Origin: Sitta carolinensis
Taxonomy: Eukaryota; Chordata; Aves; Passeriformes; Sittidae
DNA length: 64,000 bases
Assembly (NCBI GenBank): GCA_032173965.1
Contig: CM063284.1
Location: forward strand, 64,168,863 to 64,232,862
Reading direction: 5' to 3'
Below are positions 37,926-46,839 of the stretch, one piece after another. Position 1 is the first letter of the stretch, and the number at the start of each line of letters is the position of its first letter. A program made the translations under genes and the position numbers. The notes below the pieces were generated by a model. It was not told where the DNA came from and searched no databases. It saw only the letters and a list, made by a program, of their open reading frames with translations.

Positions 37926-40900
37926 TGTATAGCACAAATAAGTGGCCAAAAAAACACCCATACAGAGAATATAATGTGTTTTTGTTGGTAGGTTTTGCCT
38001 TTGGTGTCCAGCAGCTTCATCCAGCTCTCATACAGAGGCCTTTCGGGTAAGTCTCAATGGGACCTCAAACAGGGGAGGAAAAAAATCTTTTTTTTAAAAA
38101 AAAAAAGGAAAGAAAAAGTAGGATCGTTGAAGGCCTTTTGTGGTAGTATCCTTAAAGCTGGCCAGCAGTGCTGAAGCTCTCAGATTTATAAATGTATACC
38201 CATAAATGCGCTCACCTTGTCGGTCATGTTCTAAATGCCGCAACTGAGTCAAGTTGTGTAGGACATGGTCCTTCCGACTAAGCAGTCCAGTCCCACATGA
38301 CCCTATGATAAAACAAGGAGGTATGAATTGATGCAAGATTGCTGTGCCCCATTTCTCTTTTTTCAGCTTGACTCAATGTTATTTATCTCTTTCTAATCTG
38401 ACAGGGATCGTTTACAGTTAAGATAACTGATCAGAAGGATATGATGATAAGAGGTGGAATAGTTCTGTTTGGAATTAAACTCTGTAACCAGTAGACTCAA
38501 ACACAAACAAGCTAAAATGGTGATTAACGATGCATGTATGTTTTTTCATATAGTCAATAGACCTCCGTGTGCTTTTTTTTTATTTATTACAGTAATGAAG
38601 TGGTGTTGATAGCTAAACTGTGTGCTTTTATTTAATTGAAAGAGCTGTAGTGAAAGTTTTTTGGGGGGACCTTTTTAATTTTGGTTTTGTTGTTGAGGAG
38701 TGACTGCCATGGGGAGCAAAGGGCCTTTTTTTCCTTGCTTTCAAGCTGTAGCCTGTGACTTTTTTAACCATATTTTGTAGTGAGTGCTAAATTGTGTGAC
38801 TTCTTGATTTTTAAGTAAACCAACATATTGCTTGCATGTTCATAATTTTTGGGGGGTTTTGTTCTTGGGAAGGGTGTGGAGCTCCTAATTAACGATGTGC
38901 GTCCATTTGGGCTTTCTAATTTGAGGGGATATTTTCTTCAATTTGTCTTTACTATGTAGTGCATTTCTCCTGAATTTGAGTATAAACTATTCCTAAGTGG
39001 ATCTAACTCTTGCTTTTTATAGGCATATAAAAGGAGATGAAGTCTGCTTTAAGCTCTCCATAGTGTTACTTCACTAATGCACACTGACTGTGAAACTCAT
39101 TGAGAAATAGTGCATTTTGCTAATTAATGCATAAGCTAACAATAAAGTAGGGAAAATGTGTCACAAATGTGTTTTTGTTTATTTGATTAGAATAGCTTTA
39201 AAGTAGCATACTTACCTGTTATTTAGCAACTATAGCTTCTTGTAATTTCATTTGTCAGAATGGAAGTAAAAAATTCCTACCCTGAAAACCACAGGAAGGT
39301 TTTTCCTAGAAACTTCATGTAATTTTAAAACGGCGTGTTGATTCTTCTGAGAGTGAGGAGGCTGTAAAAAACTTTGTCTCTTTTTTTTTTTTTTTTTTTT
39401 TTAAACCTTGTTATGATTATCCTCTACTGTATTTTGCTTGCTTCTTTGAAGTGTGAGATGACTGTGTGTATGCAGTGATCAGCTTATGATGCCTGCACTA
39501 AGGTAGGCAGGAGGCAGAACACCTCATCTCCAGAGCTGTTAAAACACTTGTTGAACAGGGAACTAGGGAATTGTGCAGGGATCAGCTGTGGAGAGACTGT
39601 CTATTTGGTGAGCACAACAGAAGAGGAGGACTTGTGACAGTCCCTTGCTTAAAGGACTGTGCAAATGTAGGAGTCTTTCTTGCTTTCCTTACCCAAAGCC
39701 AACAATAGATGACATAAACCATGTTTAGGTCAGGGAAATCCTTCCAGCAAGCTGAATAAGATTGGATTTCTAAAGCATTGCACATAAATCTGAATGAAAG
39801 TTGGTCACAGAGTCATGTATATGAAATTGGTAATTTTTCATCCTTGGCTGTTGCATTTCTTTTACTGTGTTTAAACAACAGAGATTACTAATCCTTCTTC
39901 TTCCTCAAAATTTCCAATGACCTGTACTTTTATCTAAAGTATGTAGTTCAGATTAAGGAGAACAGCATTCATTAGGATGGATGAAAATCTTTCATTTCAT
40001 TGACAGTAAGAGGGATGTTTCAATGCTTATCTGAATCTCCTGTTGAAGAGTTCACTTTTGCTGTGTGGATTGCACTGAGGTGCATGGTCACCTTAAAGCC
40101 TTTGTTCTTCCTGTGCAGTTGCACTTGGGAAGTACATTTCCCTGATACGCTGTGTGAAACCAGCTGTAGTGGTGATTCACTACCAATACTCAGCTAATCC
40201 ATACACAAAAGCTTCAAATGTTTCGTGGTTGAAATTTGTGGGGTTTTTCTAACAGTGCAAACTGTTAGAAAGAGGTGCTGCCATATTTTAATATGGTCAA
40301 CTGTGTTTTAGAATCACAGAATCATGGAATGGCCTGCGTTGGAAGGGACCTTTAAAGATCATGTTGTTCCAACCTGTGCCATGGACAAGGACACATTTCC
40401 CTAGACCATGTTGCTCAGAGCTCCATCCAGCCTGGTCTTGAACACTTTCAAAGATGGGGCATCCACAACATAAGGTTTCACATCTATCAAATAATAAACT
40501 TAAAATAATTTGATTATGTTACATTACTTTGACTGAGAAGATGCAGAAGTTCAATATTCTGACCTAAGTACAACACTGTTGTGGTAGAGGGAGAGAGAAA
40601 CTATATTAGCTTCAACACATGACACATTTAAAATGCAGGGAAATTTTTTTTATTCAGTGTGGCAGAACAACATTTCTTCCCTCTTTTTACATTCAGCATC
40701 TGTCTTACTGTTGGTGTGTTTCATAGAAAGCTGTTTGATCACAGGATTGGTTATTTATACAGCTTTGTTTTCAGGACTGTTTATTAAAATACTATCTCTG
40801 AATTCAACAGGAATTTATGGAGGGGGAAGATGATTTTGCTTCTCAAGATAGCTTCTCTTGTTTTGCTAATGTAATTTTCACTTTAATATTGGTGGTAAAA

Positions 40901-43900
40901 TTCGGGGTTATTCAGAGGTACTGGTGTGCGACATAGCTGGTGTAGAGATTTTTTTCTTTATTTTCTGTCTAAAACCTGTACTTTGATCAAAATGAAAACA
41001 TACCCACAGTTTTCAGTAAGACCAGAGTTAAATCCAAAGTTATTAAGCCCATTATCAAATGGTTAGGTGATACGACATGCTTGGTATCTTCTGAGAGTTA
41101 GGCAAATCTGCCTTTCTTAAGCGAGAAGGAAAAGCCCCCTCTTGAGTTTGTGATCAAAAGACCTGTATAATACTGGACTACAGATAGTCTGAAAAGAGGG
41201 AATGAAGCTGGAACAGTCAGAAGTTAGCCTGCTGTTATGTCCTCTTAGTGGTTATCAGATAAAAGGAAACATAGTAAGGGTCTTGTATGTTTAATGTTTA
41301 TGTAACCTATTTCTGTTAAAAGGAGAGCTGTTGATTGGTGAAAATCTACTCTTTATTTATGCTTACAAAAGCAAACGATGCCATGCAAGAGCCAAAGCAA
41401 AACATTTTGTTTAAATATCTACTTTTGTGAGAATGTAATGCTGAGAGTTAAAGATGCACCACTCCTGCTGAATTTCTGTATGCCACAGCTCTCTACATTA
41501 GTCTGAAAAATCTTCTTTCCTTTGAAATTATCGTTCACTTTATTGTTGCCTATAGGATTATTTTTGAGGTCTTTAGTTAAACATAAATCTTCTGTTAGAA
41601 CAACAATGAAAGTCTTAAGGCATGTATTGAATTTTGAGTATCTCAAAGCTACAGTTATTGCTGAAGTTAAATACAGCTTCTACTTTTCCTTTATTGCAAA
41701 AGCTTAAAACAGTAAATACACATTCCAAAATAAAAACTGCTGCCAGGAAAGAGAGCTTGGATCCTGTGCATTTCTCACACTATGACTGAGAAAAGTAAAG
41801 CAGCAGTTTTTATTTAAAATTAAGGATACTAAGGATTTCTAGTGTAACTGGGAATTGCTTTTCAGCTTTTGACCTGGCAGAGCATAAAAAGCAGTTGGGT
41901 TCTGAATGGCTGAGATCTTTGTGTCCTGGCCTCTGGAGTAGGTGGAAATTTACTTTGGCCATATAAAGCCATTTTACTTGACTGAAAACAGTTGTAGCAT
42001 GACAGATGATCAAAAATAGCCCCACTGCAGCTTATGCTGTCAATCATCATGTGTTAAATGGCATGGTGGAGAGGAGCCTGCACAGGGTTTATGTTTATTG
42101 TAGGGTAAGATGTGGCAAACAGATAATGTTTCATAACTTCACCACCTGTTAGTTTCTTGGCTTAAATAAACCAAGTCACAAGAGCTTAAGTGGAAGCACT
42201 TGTATCTTTCTGTCTTGTTCAAGGATATAGTGGAGTGTCCAAGTGTCTTCAGAAAATCTTAGTAACGTCAGTTCAAGACTATACAAGCAGCCTGATAAGC
42301 TTGCTTACTGTCTCTTCTGTTAGAATTACTCTCTTCCATAAGTGCTGAATGTAAAGATTCCTTTGATGTGGTGTTAAATGGACTCTTCATGATGCAAAAG
42401 AGGCTCTCTGTGGCTTCAAATTTGTTTTTATACCTCTTTCCTTAAATGCTTAAGAAATATGGTGTTATGTTTATTAGAGTTATATTTGGTTGGTGACCAA
42501 TACAAAATGCTTGCTTATGCTCATCCATATGGAGAGCTCAGGTAATGATGTGTATTTAAATGCACAGAGCCAGCTTAAGTATGCTTCAAATGCACTTCTG
42601 GCTAATCACTTCATAAATTAGGTGAGTGTTAAAAACCCAACTTACGGTTTCATTTTATGTTTTCTTCCCTTCCCAATCCCTCCCTATTTTGTCACTCTTT
42701 TTTTTTTTTTTTTTTTTTTTCCTCCTTCCCACAACAGGAAATGAATTTCATTGATATGTTGGGTTTTTATGATTGTGGTGTTCATGTCTTAAACATGGCA
42801 ATTGAACATTTCTCTCTGCTAACACTCCTATTCAAGCAACTGAGTTCTTTTTTTTCTGAAAAAGAAAACAAAGCTATTTTAAAGTCTATCACTTACTTTA
42901 AACTATGTTTTGCTATGATTCTAGTTGACAGTGTCCCTTCTTATTGCAAACGTTTCCTTGTTGACCACTTAAGTACATCTTAAAGCTATTTTTAAAATGA
43001 AACAAAAAAAACCTAACAAACCCTTTCCACGAAATCTTGAATTTAGAGAATAGAGGACACTTTACCCTTACAGTTTTCATCTGTGCTTAAAGTGTATTCA
43101 CAGGTTGGTGCAGTCTTTAGAGGTGTCTGTAAAGGTAAAGTTCAGTATGAAGCAGTAGTGAATCTGCACAAGAAGTTTTTCATGAATTTATAGAGATTCA
43201 CTGTCTGGGAAAGAGTTGCATATATGAAGGACTTCTCATTGGAAATCCAAATGTAAGACAGGGTTAGGGATGTAAAATGAGAATTATACAGTGTTGTTTT
43301 TTTTAAAAATCATATTATATGATAAAATCCAACCATGAGATTAACATGTATGTACACTTGTGTGCTAAGACAATGATATGACCAGTGTTTAAAACTAAAG
43401 GGCTAAGTAAACAAGCCAAGAAAGCAAATTATGTGACTTGGACAAAATGGGAAAGTGTTTACTCATCTATTCAGAATGGTTATTTCTTAAACTGTAAATT
43501 TGTGGTTTTTTTGCTTTTGTTCAGCACCAGATCCATTTAGACTTAATCTTATGCCCACCTCCCAAAAAACTCTATGCTGTATGTCTCGCATAGAAATAAA
43601 CAAGCTGGCACAAAACAGGACATCAGTGACCTGATAATCAAACAGGTTTGACCCTTGTGTCCTTACGAACTTTATAAAAGTGTGATGCACATGTACTTAG
43701 GAGTCACTGTTATGGATTTTAATAGCATCTATGTAGCTTCCCCTCAATGGCCTCTTGTGACGGAGTGAGCTGCACTATCGTTCGTTTGGAAAGTGTGATT
43801 CTTGCTGTGTTTACCACACTTGTGAACTCTATTTAAACTCCTTTGTCGCCTGTGTTGGTTTTTTTCTTATTTTTAATAAGGGTGACTGAGGTTGCAGAGA

Positions 43901-44903
43901 AATTAATGTGTGCTGAGTCTGCATAGCAACTTAAGTAGGGTTGCCACAATACGCTCTTAACACGCCTCCCTGGGAAGACTTGACATAAAGTCAGGGTTCA
44001 ACCATTTGGTTGCCCTATTGGCTGTCGTCAAACTTATTATAGTGATGCTGTCAAACTGCTCAGTTACTAATAATAAAACTATTGCAGGAAGTAATTTTAC
44101 TAAGAGTCAAGTAGTTAAGTGAGAAGAGCGGTAATAAAAATGACTTACAGGTGATTTGAAAAACTGCAATTTTTGAGATGGAATAATCAAGCTTAGCCCT
44201 TCAGAGCTGTCTTAAAACAGACATCAGTAATGCTGGTCCTTCTAAAAGATTCGAATGGCATTCAAGATACTGTCCTCAAGGAACACCGAACACCCTGACT
44301 TAACTCAGCTGCAACGCTGTGCTTCGGAGCGATGCATCTCTTCGGGCCAGTGAACTGATAATTGGTCCATCGAGTCAAGTTATTGTGGCAACCCTATGCA
44401 CATAACAACAACTAAATTGAGTTTGTTTATTTCGGAGTATGGATATGACGCTTAGGCGCTGGCTCGCCTACCAACTCTAACTCCCTCTCCCATCTTTCAA
44501 CAGGATACCCGCTCACTATGTCTATCCACAGGCTTTCGTGCAGCCCGGAGTGGTAATCCCCCACGTGCAGCCCGCAGCGGCCGCCGCTTCCACCACGCCC
44601 TACATCGACTACACGGGAGCGGCGTACGCGCAGTACTCGGCGGCGGCGGCCGCCTACGAGCAGTACCCGTACGCCGCCTCGCCCGCCGCCGCCGCCGCCG
44701 GCTACGTGGCGGCCGGGGGCTACGGCTACGCCGTGCAGCAGCCGCTGGCCGCAGCAGCGCCCGGCACGGCGGCGGCGGCGGCCGCGGCCGCTTTCGGCCA
44801 GTACCAGCCCAACAGCTGCAGACGGACCGCATGCAATAGCAGATGGACTCCTGAAGGAAGCTCGCGCTCTCTCTCCCTCTCCTCAGCCTTCCAGTATAAG
44901 TAG
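36017..44903 (+). CDS. RBM24: RBM24, RNA-binding motif protein 24 (whole coding span, four exons)
   Basis: The CDS is the join of 36017-36184, 36743-36866, 37992-38046 and 44504-44903 (747 nt, 248 residues as read). Residues 11-88 form a single RRM with RNP2 (KIFVGGL, 12-18) and RNP1 (KSRGYGFV, 50-57). An Ala/Tyr/Gln-rich low-complexity tail follows. The family acts in nucleus and cytoplasm of muscle and heart cells, promoting inclusion of muscle exons and binding GU-rich mRNA sites; this is family knowledge. The paralogue RBM38 shares the RRM, but the tail ([20 protein letters not shown]) is RBM24-specific. The first in-frame ATG is used; it has A at -3. The final part is odd: after Pro218 the frame departs from the conserved QQLQTDRMQ terminus. 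One base inserted there would restore it and stop at 44837-44839 (227 residues, near the usual vertebrate length). I think this is an assembly or sequencing error, but a real frameshift is possible. Confidence 0.97.
36185..36742 (+). other. RBM24 intron 1 (558 bp, GC-rich)
   Basis: The intron separates the two halves of RNP1. It starts GTAAGT and ends TTAAG. It contains a run of 13 G around 36226-36238, a pyrimidine-rich stretch (36300-36360) and the GGT tract listed separately. The right half is extremely CpG-rich. No exon is visible inside. Confidence 0.93.
36381..36438 (+). repeat. (GGT)n / G-run tract, quadruplex-prone
   Basis: About 58 bases contain almost only G and T on the coding strand, with one C near the start. 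They are built of GGT units broken by runs of 5-6 G. At least four G runs of three or more occur within short spacing, which satisfies the standard quadruplex pattern in both the DNA and the nascent intron RNA. Confidence 0.9.
36743..36866 (+). CDS. RBM24: RBM24 coding exon 2 (RRM second half)
   Basis: The 124 nt encode Val57-Pro97 plus one base of Gly98. They include [20 protein letters not shown] and the [11 protein letters not shown] strand that closes the RRM. The acceptor is AG at 36741-36742 and the donor is GTGAGG at 36867. The acceptor is unusually poor in pyrimidines: the 20 bases before the exon are mostly alternating G and C, and a possible branch sequence (cctaat) lies about 22 nt upstream. 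The ATG at 36749 has a strong context (accATGG). It could start the N-terminally truncated isoform known for mammalian RBM24, which lacks RNP1 and RNP2. Confidence 0.96.
37766..37784 (+). repeat. (TG)n microsatellite, short
   Basis: A 19-nt uninterrupted TG run about 210 nt upstream of exon 3. In the transcript it is a run of overlapping UGUGUG motifs. Confidence 0.95.
37878..37922 (+). repeat. (TG)n microsatellite next to RBM24 exon 3
   Basis: A 45-nt perfect TG run, continued after a TT interruption by gtgtat to about 37929. It ends about 70 nt before the exon 3 acceptor. In RNA it offers many overlapping GUGUG sites, the type of motif reported for RBM24 and RBM38 binding. Confidence 0.97.
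37992..38046 (+). CDS. RBM24: RBM24 coding exon 3 (55 nt)
   Basis: The exon encodes Gly98 (split) to Phe115 plus two bases of Gly116: the [18 protein letters not shown] linker that joins the RRM to the Ala-rich tail. The acceptor is tag at 37989-37991 and the donor is GTAAGT at 38047. At 55 nt it is short and not a multiple of three, so skipping it shifts the frame. A 45-nt TG repeat lies about 70 nt upstream. The peptide matches RBM24; RBM38 has a different exon here (AIGVQQLHPTLIQRTYG). Confidence 0.96.
39381..39402 (+). repeat. T22 homopolymer in intron 3
   Basis: A simple T tract preceded by gtctc. It looks like a pyrimidine tract, but no acceptor AG with exon-like sequence follows closely. 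Confidence 0.95.
40311..40469 (-). mobile_element. CR1 LINE 3'-end fragment, antisense in RBM24 intron 3
   Basis: The block starts at the typical CR1 3' tail as read from the opposite strand (gaatcacagaatcatggaat). It continues through ggaagggacctttaaagatcat, the ttgttccaacctgtgccatgg segment and ttgaacactttcaaagatgggg. This is the classic end of avian CR1, truncated 5' as usual. Similarity to my memory of the consensus is high, so it is among the younger CR1 copies here. It inserted antisense to RBM24 and carries no coding capacity. Confidence 0.92.
42698..42737 (+). other. T23 tract plus cryptic splice acceptor in intron 3
   Basis: Twenty-three T are followed by cctccttcccacaacag, which is an excellent polypyrimidine tract and CAG acceptor. 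The sequence after it, joined to exon 3, would read Gly-Lys-stop at once. No clear donor is placed to define an exon, so this is only a candidate pseudo-exon border. Confidence 0.4.
43740..44470 (+). promoter_or_regulatory. Candidate conserved intronic element before exon 4
   Basis: This AT-rich intronic block keeps well over a dozen scattered CpG dinucleotides, for example around 43760-43790, 44250-44290, 44310-44350 and 44445-44465. The intron just upstream has few. It has no simple repeats and no recognisable mobile element. Such CpG retention suggests selection or a lack of germline methylation. Function is unknown; it may regulate exon 4 splicing or act as an enhancer. Confidence 0.35.
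44504..44903 (+). CDS. RBM24: RBM24 coding exon 4 (Ala/Tyr-rich tail; frame break near the end)
   Basis: The exon follows a good acceptor (pyrimidine-rich, caacag). It encodes I117-P218 in the expected frame: [23 protein letters not shown], then [12 protein letters not shown], two Ala runs and AAAFGQYQP. The Ala runs are shorter than in mammals and use mixed GCN codons. After CCC (44808-44810) the reading frame gives NSCRRTAC... and ends at TAG 44901-44903. The +1 frame instead reads the conserved family C-terminus (QLQTDRMQ) and stops at TAG 44837-44839. The nucleotide sequence on both sides of the break matches the orthologue, so one C has been lost from a CCCC run. Everything up to 44810 is certain; the true stop is most likely 44839. 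Confidence 0.93.
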
Positions 44904-45163
44904 TTGACAAGGGACGATTCGTGGTAACTTAAGGAGCTTTAAGGAAAGCCGTGCTATTGCAAAACTTAAAAGATTTTTATTCCACTGTCTTCATGCAGTA
45001 TGCATCCAGATCGTGTTTGGGATTTAGAGGGGAAGGGTAGTGCGGCATGTCTAGTTTCAAGTATCAAGCCAGAAGAAAATGAGGGGGGAAAATACTGTAC
45101 TGTCATGAAAGAGTGGCAGGAGTAGCAATGGGACTTCATATTTTCAAACAAGCAAAAAAGAAC

Positions 45164-45191
45164 CAAAAAAAAAAAAAAAAACAAAAAACAA
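45164..45191 (+). repeat. A-rich simple tract in the 3' UTR
   Basis: A run of about 17 A followed by caaaaaacaaa. It is a low-complexity stretch within the UTR, not a retroposed tail as far as can be seen. Confidence 0.85.
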
Positions 45192-45745
45192 ATATGTACT
45201 TTCTACAGTATCAGGGAAGCAAAACTGCCTTTTATAAGTAAGAAAATGGTATCTGAAAAGTTTGAACCAGGGAAAAAACTTGAGTCAGCAATATGTAACC
45301 TTTATCCATTTTAAGAGGAAACGAACTTAAAGCACTGATTGTCCCTTCTAGCTTTCAGAAGTTGTCTTGGTGAGACAGGACCTTGTCACTGTCTCACTGA
45401 CGGGCACCGAACAACCCAAGGAAGATGGCCGGCTAGTAAGATGGCGGACGGGCACCAAAGTTATTTTCTTCTCTGTCCTCTGGATGAGTGGAACTATGGA
45501 GCAAGTGATGTGGAAGTAAGGGGTGCAACAGCTGTAGAGACAATCAATAACACAGACAGTTCTGGACAGAACACATCACTCGTGCTCATGTGATGAGCTT
45601 GTCACATCCTAATCCCTCACCCCATCCCGTTTCACTTTTGGGAAACTTTAACTGCTGGTGTCAGCTATTCTGATTCTAAAATAGGATCAGCCCTTTACTA
45701 CAACAGCCTTCTCTTTCTATTTATTGCATCTATTCGTAACTTGTG

Positions 45746-45751
45746 AATAAA
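45746..45751 (+). terminator. Possible proximal polyadenylation signal
   Basis: An AATAAA in gtgaataaaggc lies about 900 nt into the 3' UTR. The downstream GT-rich element is weak. Use would remove the AU-rich second half of the UTR. Confidence 0.3.
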
Positions 45752-46616
45752 GGCAGGAAGAAGCCTAATGAATTAAAACCTTTTAAGAACTGTTTTAAGG
45801 GAATTTTCTTGTCTGAAACCATTTGTACAATTTTAATATCTATTTCAGCATTATATTTAAAATATTTATTAGCAAACATACAATACACAAGGCAACTTTT
45901 TGTTACCAAGACTGCAGTTCTTGAAGGGTTAATGGTATATGATTTATACTGTGCCTTAATTGTTATGCTATTTAAAAAGAAATATTTATTTTGAAAGTTT
46001 TACTATGCTGCGCTCTAAAGAAAGCGACTTTAGATGTGACACTGTAAAATTATGTATTCATCTCATGGTATAAATTATTTAGTAGGCTTAGATGTAGCAT
46101 ATTAAATATTAACCTAATTAACTAAGGATGTTGACTTGGATTTATTTAAATTCAGTATGTGCACTGTATGAGGGTACTCTTAAATTAACACTTTTTTAGG
46201 TTTTTACATAAAATATTGCTAGTTCATTCTTTTTCCCTCTACTAGTTCTTCATGTAGACCTCTCAAATACATTAGTGCCGTTTTCTCACTCATCTGTATG
46301 TAGACTGACTATTTTTCCCTTTGCTAGAAAATGCTGCTTTTCATCGTCCTGTGAAATTACAATACCTGCAATTTTTATTCTTGACCGAAATGGAATTTAA
46401 TATTTTACACTGTATTGGATTTTTTTATACTTGAACAATTTCATACAAGGGAAGACAGGATAGCATTTTTATGGACTTTATCCAATGTCACTGGATTTAT
46501 TTGAAGTATTCTGAATAGCCAGTGTTACAATGTAGACATGACTCTCCTGTGCATATTATTTATTCAGTATGTATATTGCTTTACAACATTTCAGATCTCT
46601 TAATCTATTCACTCGT

Positions 46617-46630
46617 ATTAAAAAAATAAA
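46617..46630 (+). terminator. Distal polyadenylation signals of RBM24
   Basis: ATTAAA (46617-46622) overlaps a run leading into AATAAA (46625-46630). They are followed within about 10-35 nt by a T/GT-rich stretch (tgttgtttc, then gtgttgttcttcc), the usual downstream element. The AU-rich UTR composition ends here and a CR1 element starts about 200 bp later, which fits the end of the transcript. Confidence 0.7.
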
Positions 46631-46839
46631 AAAATGTTGTTTCATCCTGTCTAGTGTTGTTCTTCCCCAAATTGTCTTAGGTCTTGTTTAAGTTAAAACT
46701 AGAGGGGCAACCTTTTATATTGTTTTCCTGGTCTGTGGAGTGAATAGCAGCATATACACTGACTTTAAATACACAGATTGATGGGAACTGTATTACATGG
46801 AGAAAATTCTTTTGAGGAGATGGAGAAAACCCATTCTGA

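Larger units (their letters stand above)
36867..37991 (+). other. RBM24 intron 2 (1125 bp)
   Basis: The intron runs from GTGAGG to TAG. Composition drops to ordinary AT-richness outside the CpG island. Its 3' quarter holds two TG repeats upstream of exon 3. No other exon or mobile element is recognised in it. Confidence 0.93.
38047..44503 (+). other. RBM24 intron 3 (6457 bp)
   Basis: The longest intron runs from GTAAGT to CAG. It is AT-rich and holds a T9A13-like palindromic tract (about 38088-38106), a T22 tract (39381-39402), a CR1 fragment (40311-40469), a T23 tract followed by a strong cryptic acceptor (42698-42737), and a CpG-retaining block in its last 750 bp. A 108-codon open frame at 42657-42983 starts inside the T tract and looks like chance. 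Confidence 0.93.
44840..46645 (+). other. RBM24 3' UTR
   Basis: From the presumed true stop to just past the polyadenylation signals is about 1.8 kb. It contains a pyrimidine-rich start, an A-rich simple tract (45164-45191), a CpG-bearing patch with two AAGATGGC motifs (45399-45456), and a long AU-rich second half with many ATTTA/TTTATT motifs suitable for stability control. An AATAAA at 45746-45751 could be a proximal site. If the frame is read literally, the UTR begins at 44904. Confidence 0.8.

Noticed and set aside
42657..42983. 108-codon open frame in intron 3
   Set aside because: It starts before the T23 tract (giving poly-Phe) and has no homology; kept only as a note on the cryptic acceptor.
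45339..45593. 84-codon open frame in the RBM24 3' UTR
   Set aside because: It lies after the stop of the gene, starts at a non-ATG codon and has no known counterpart.
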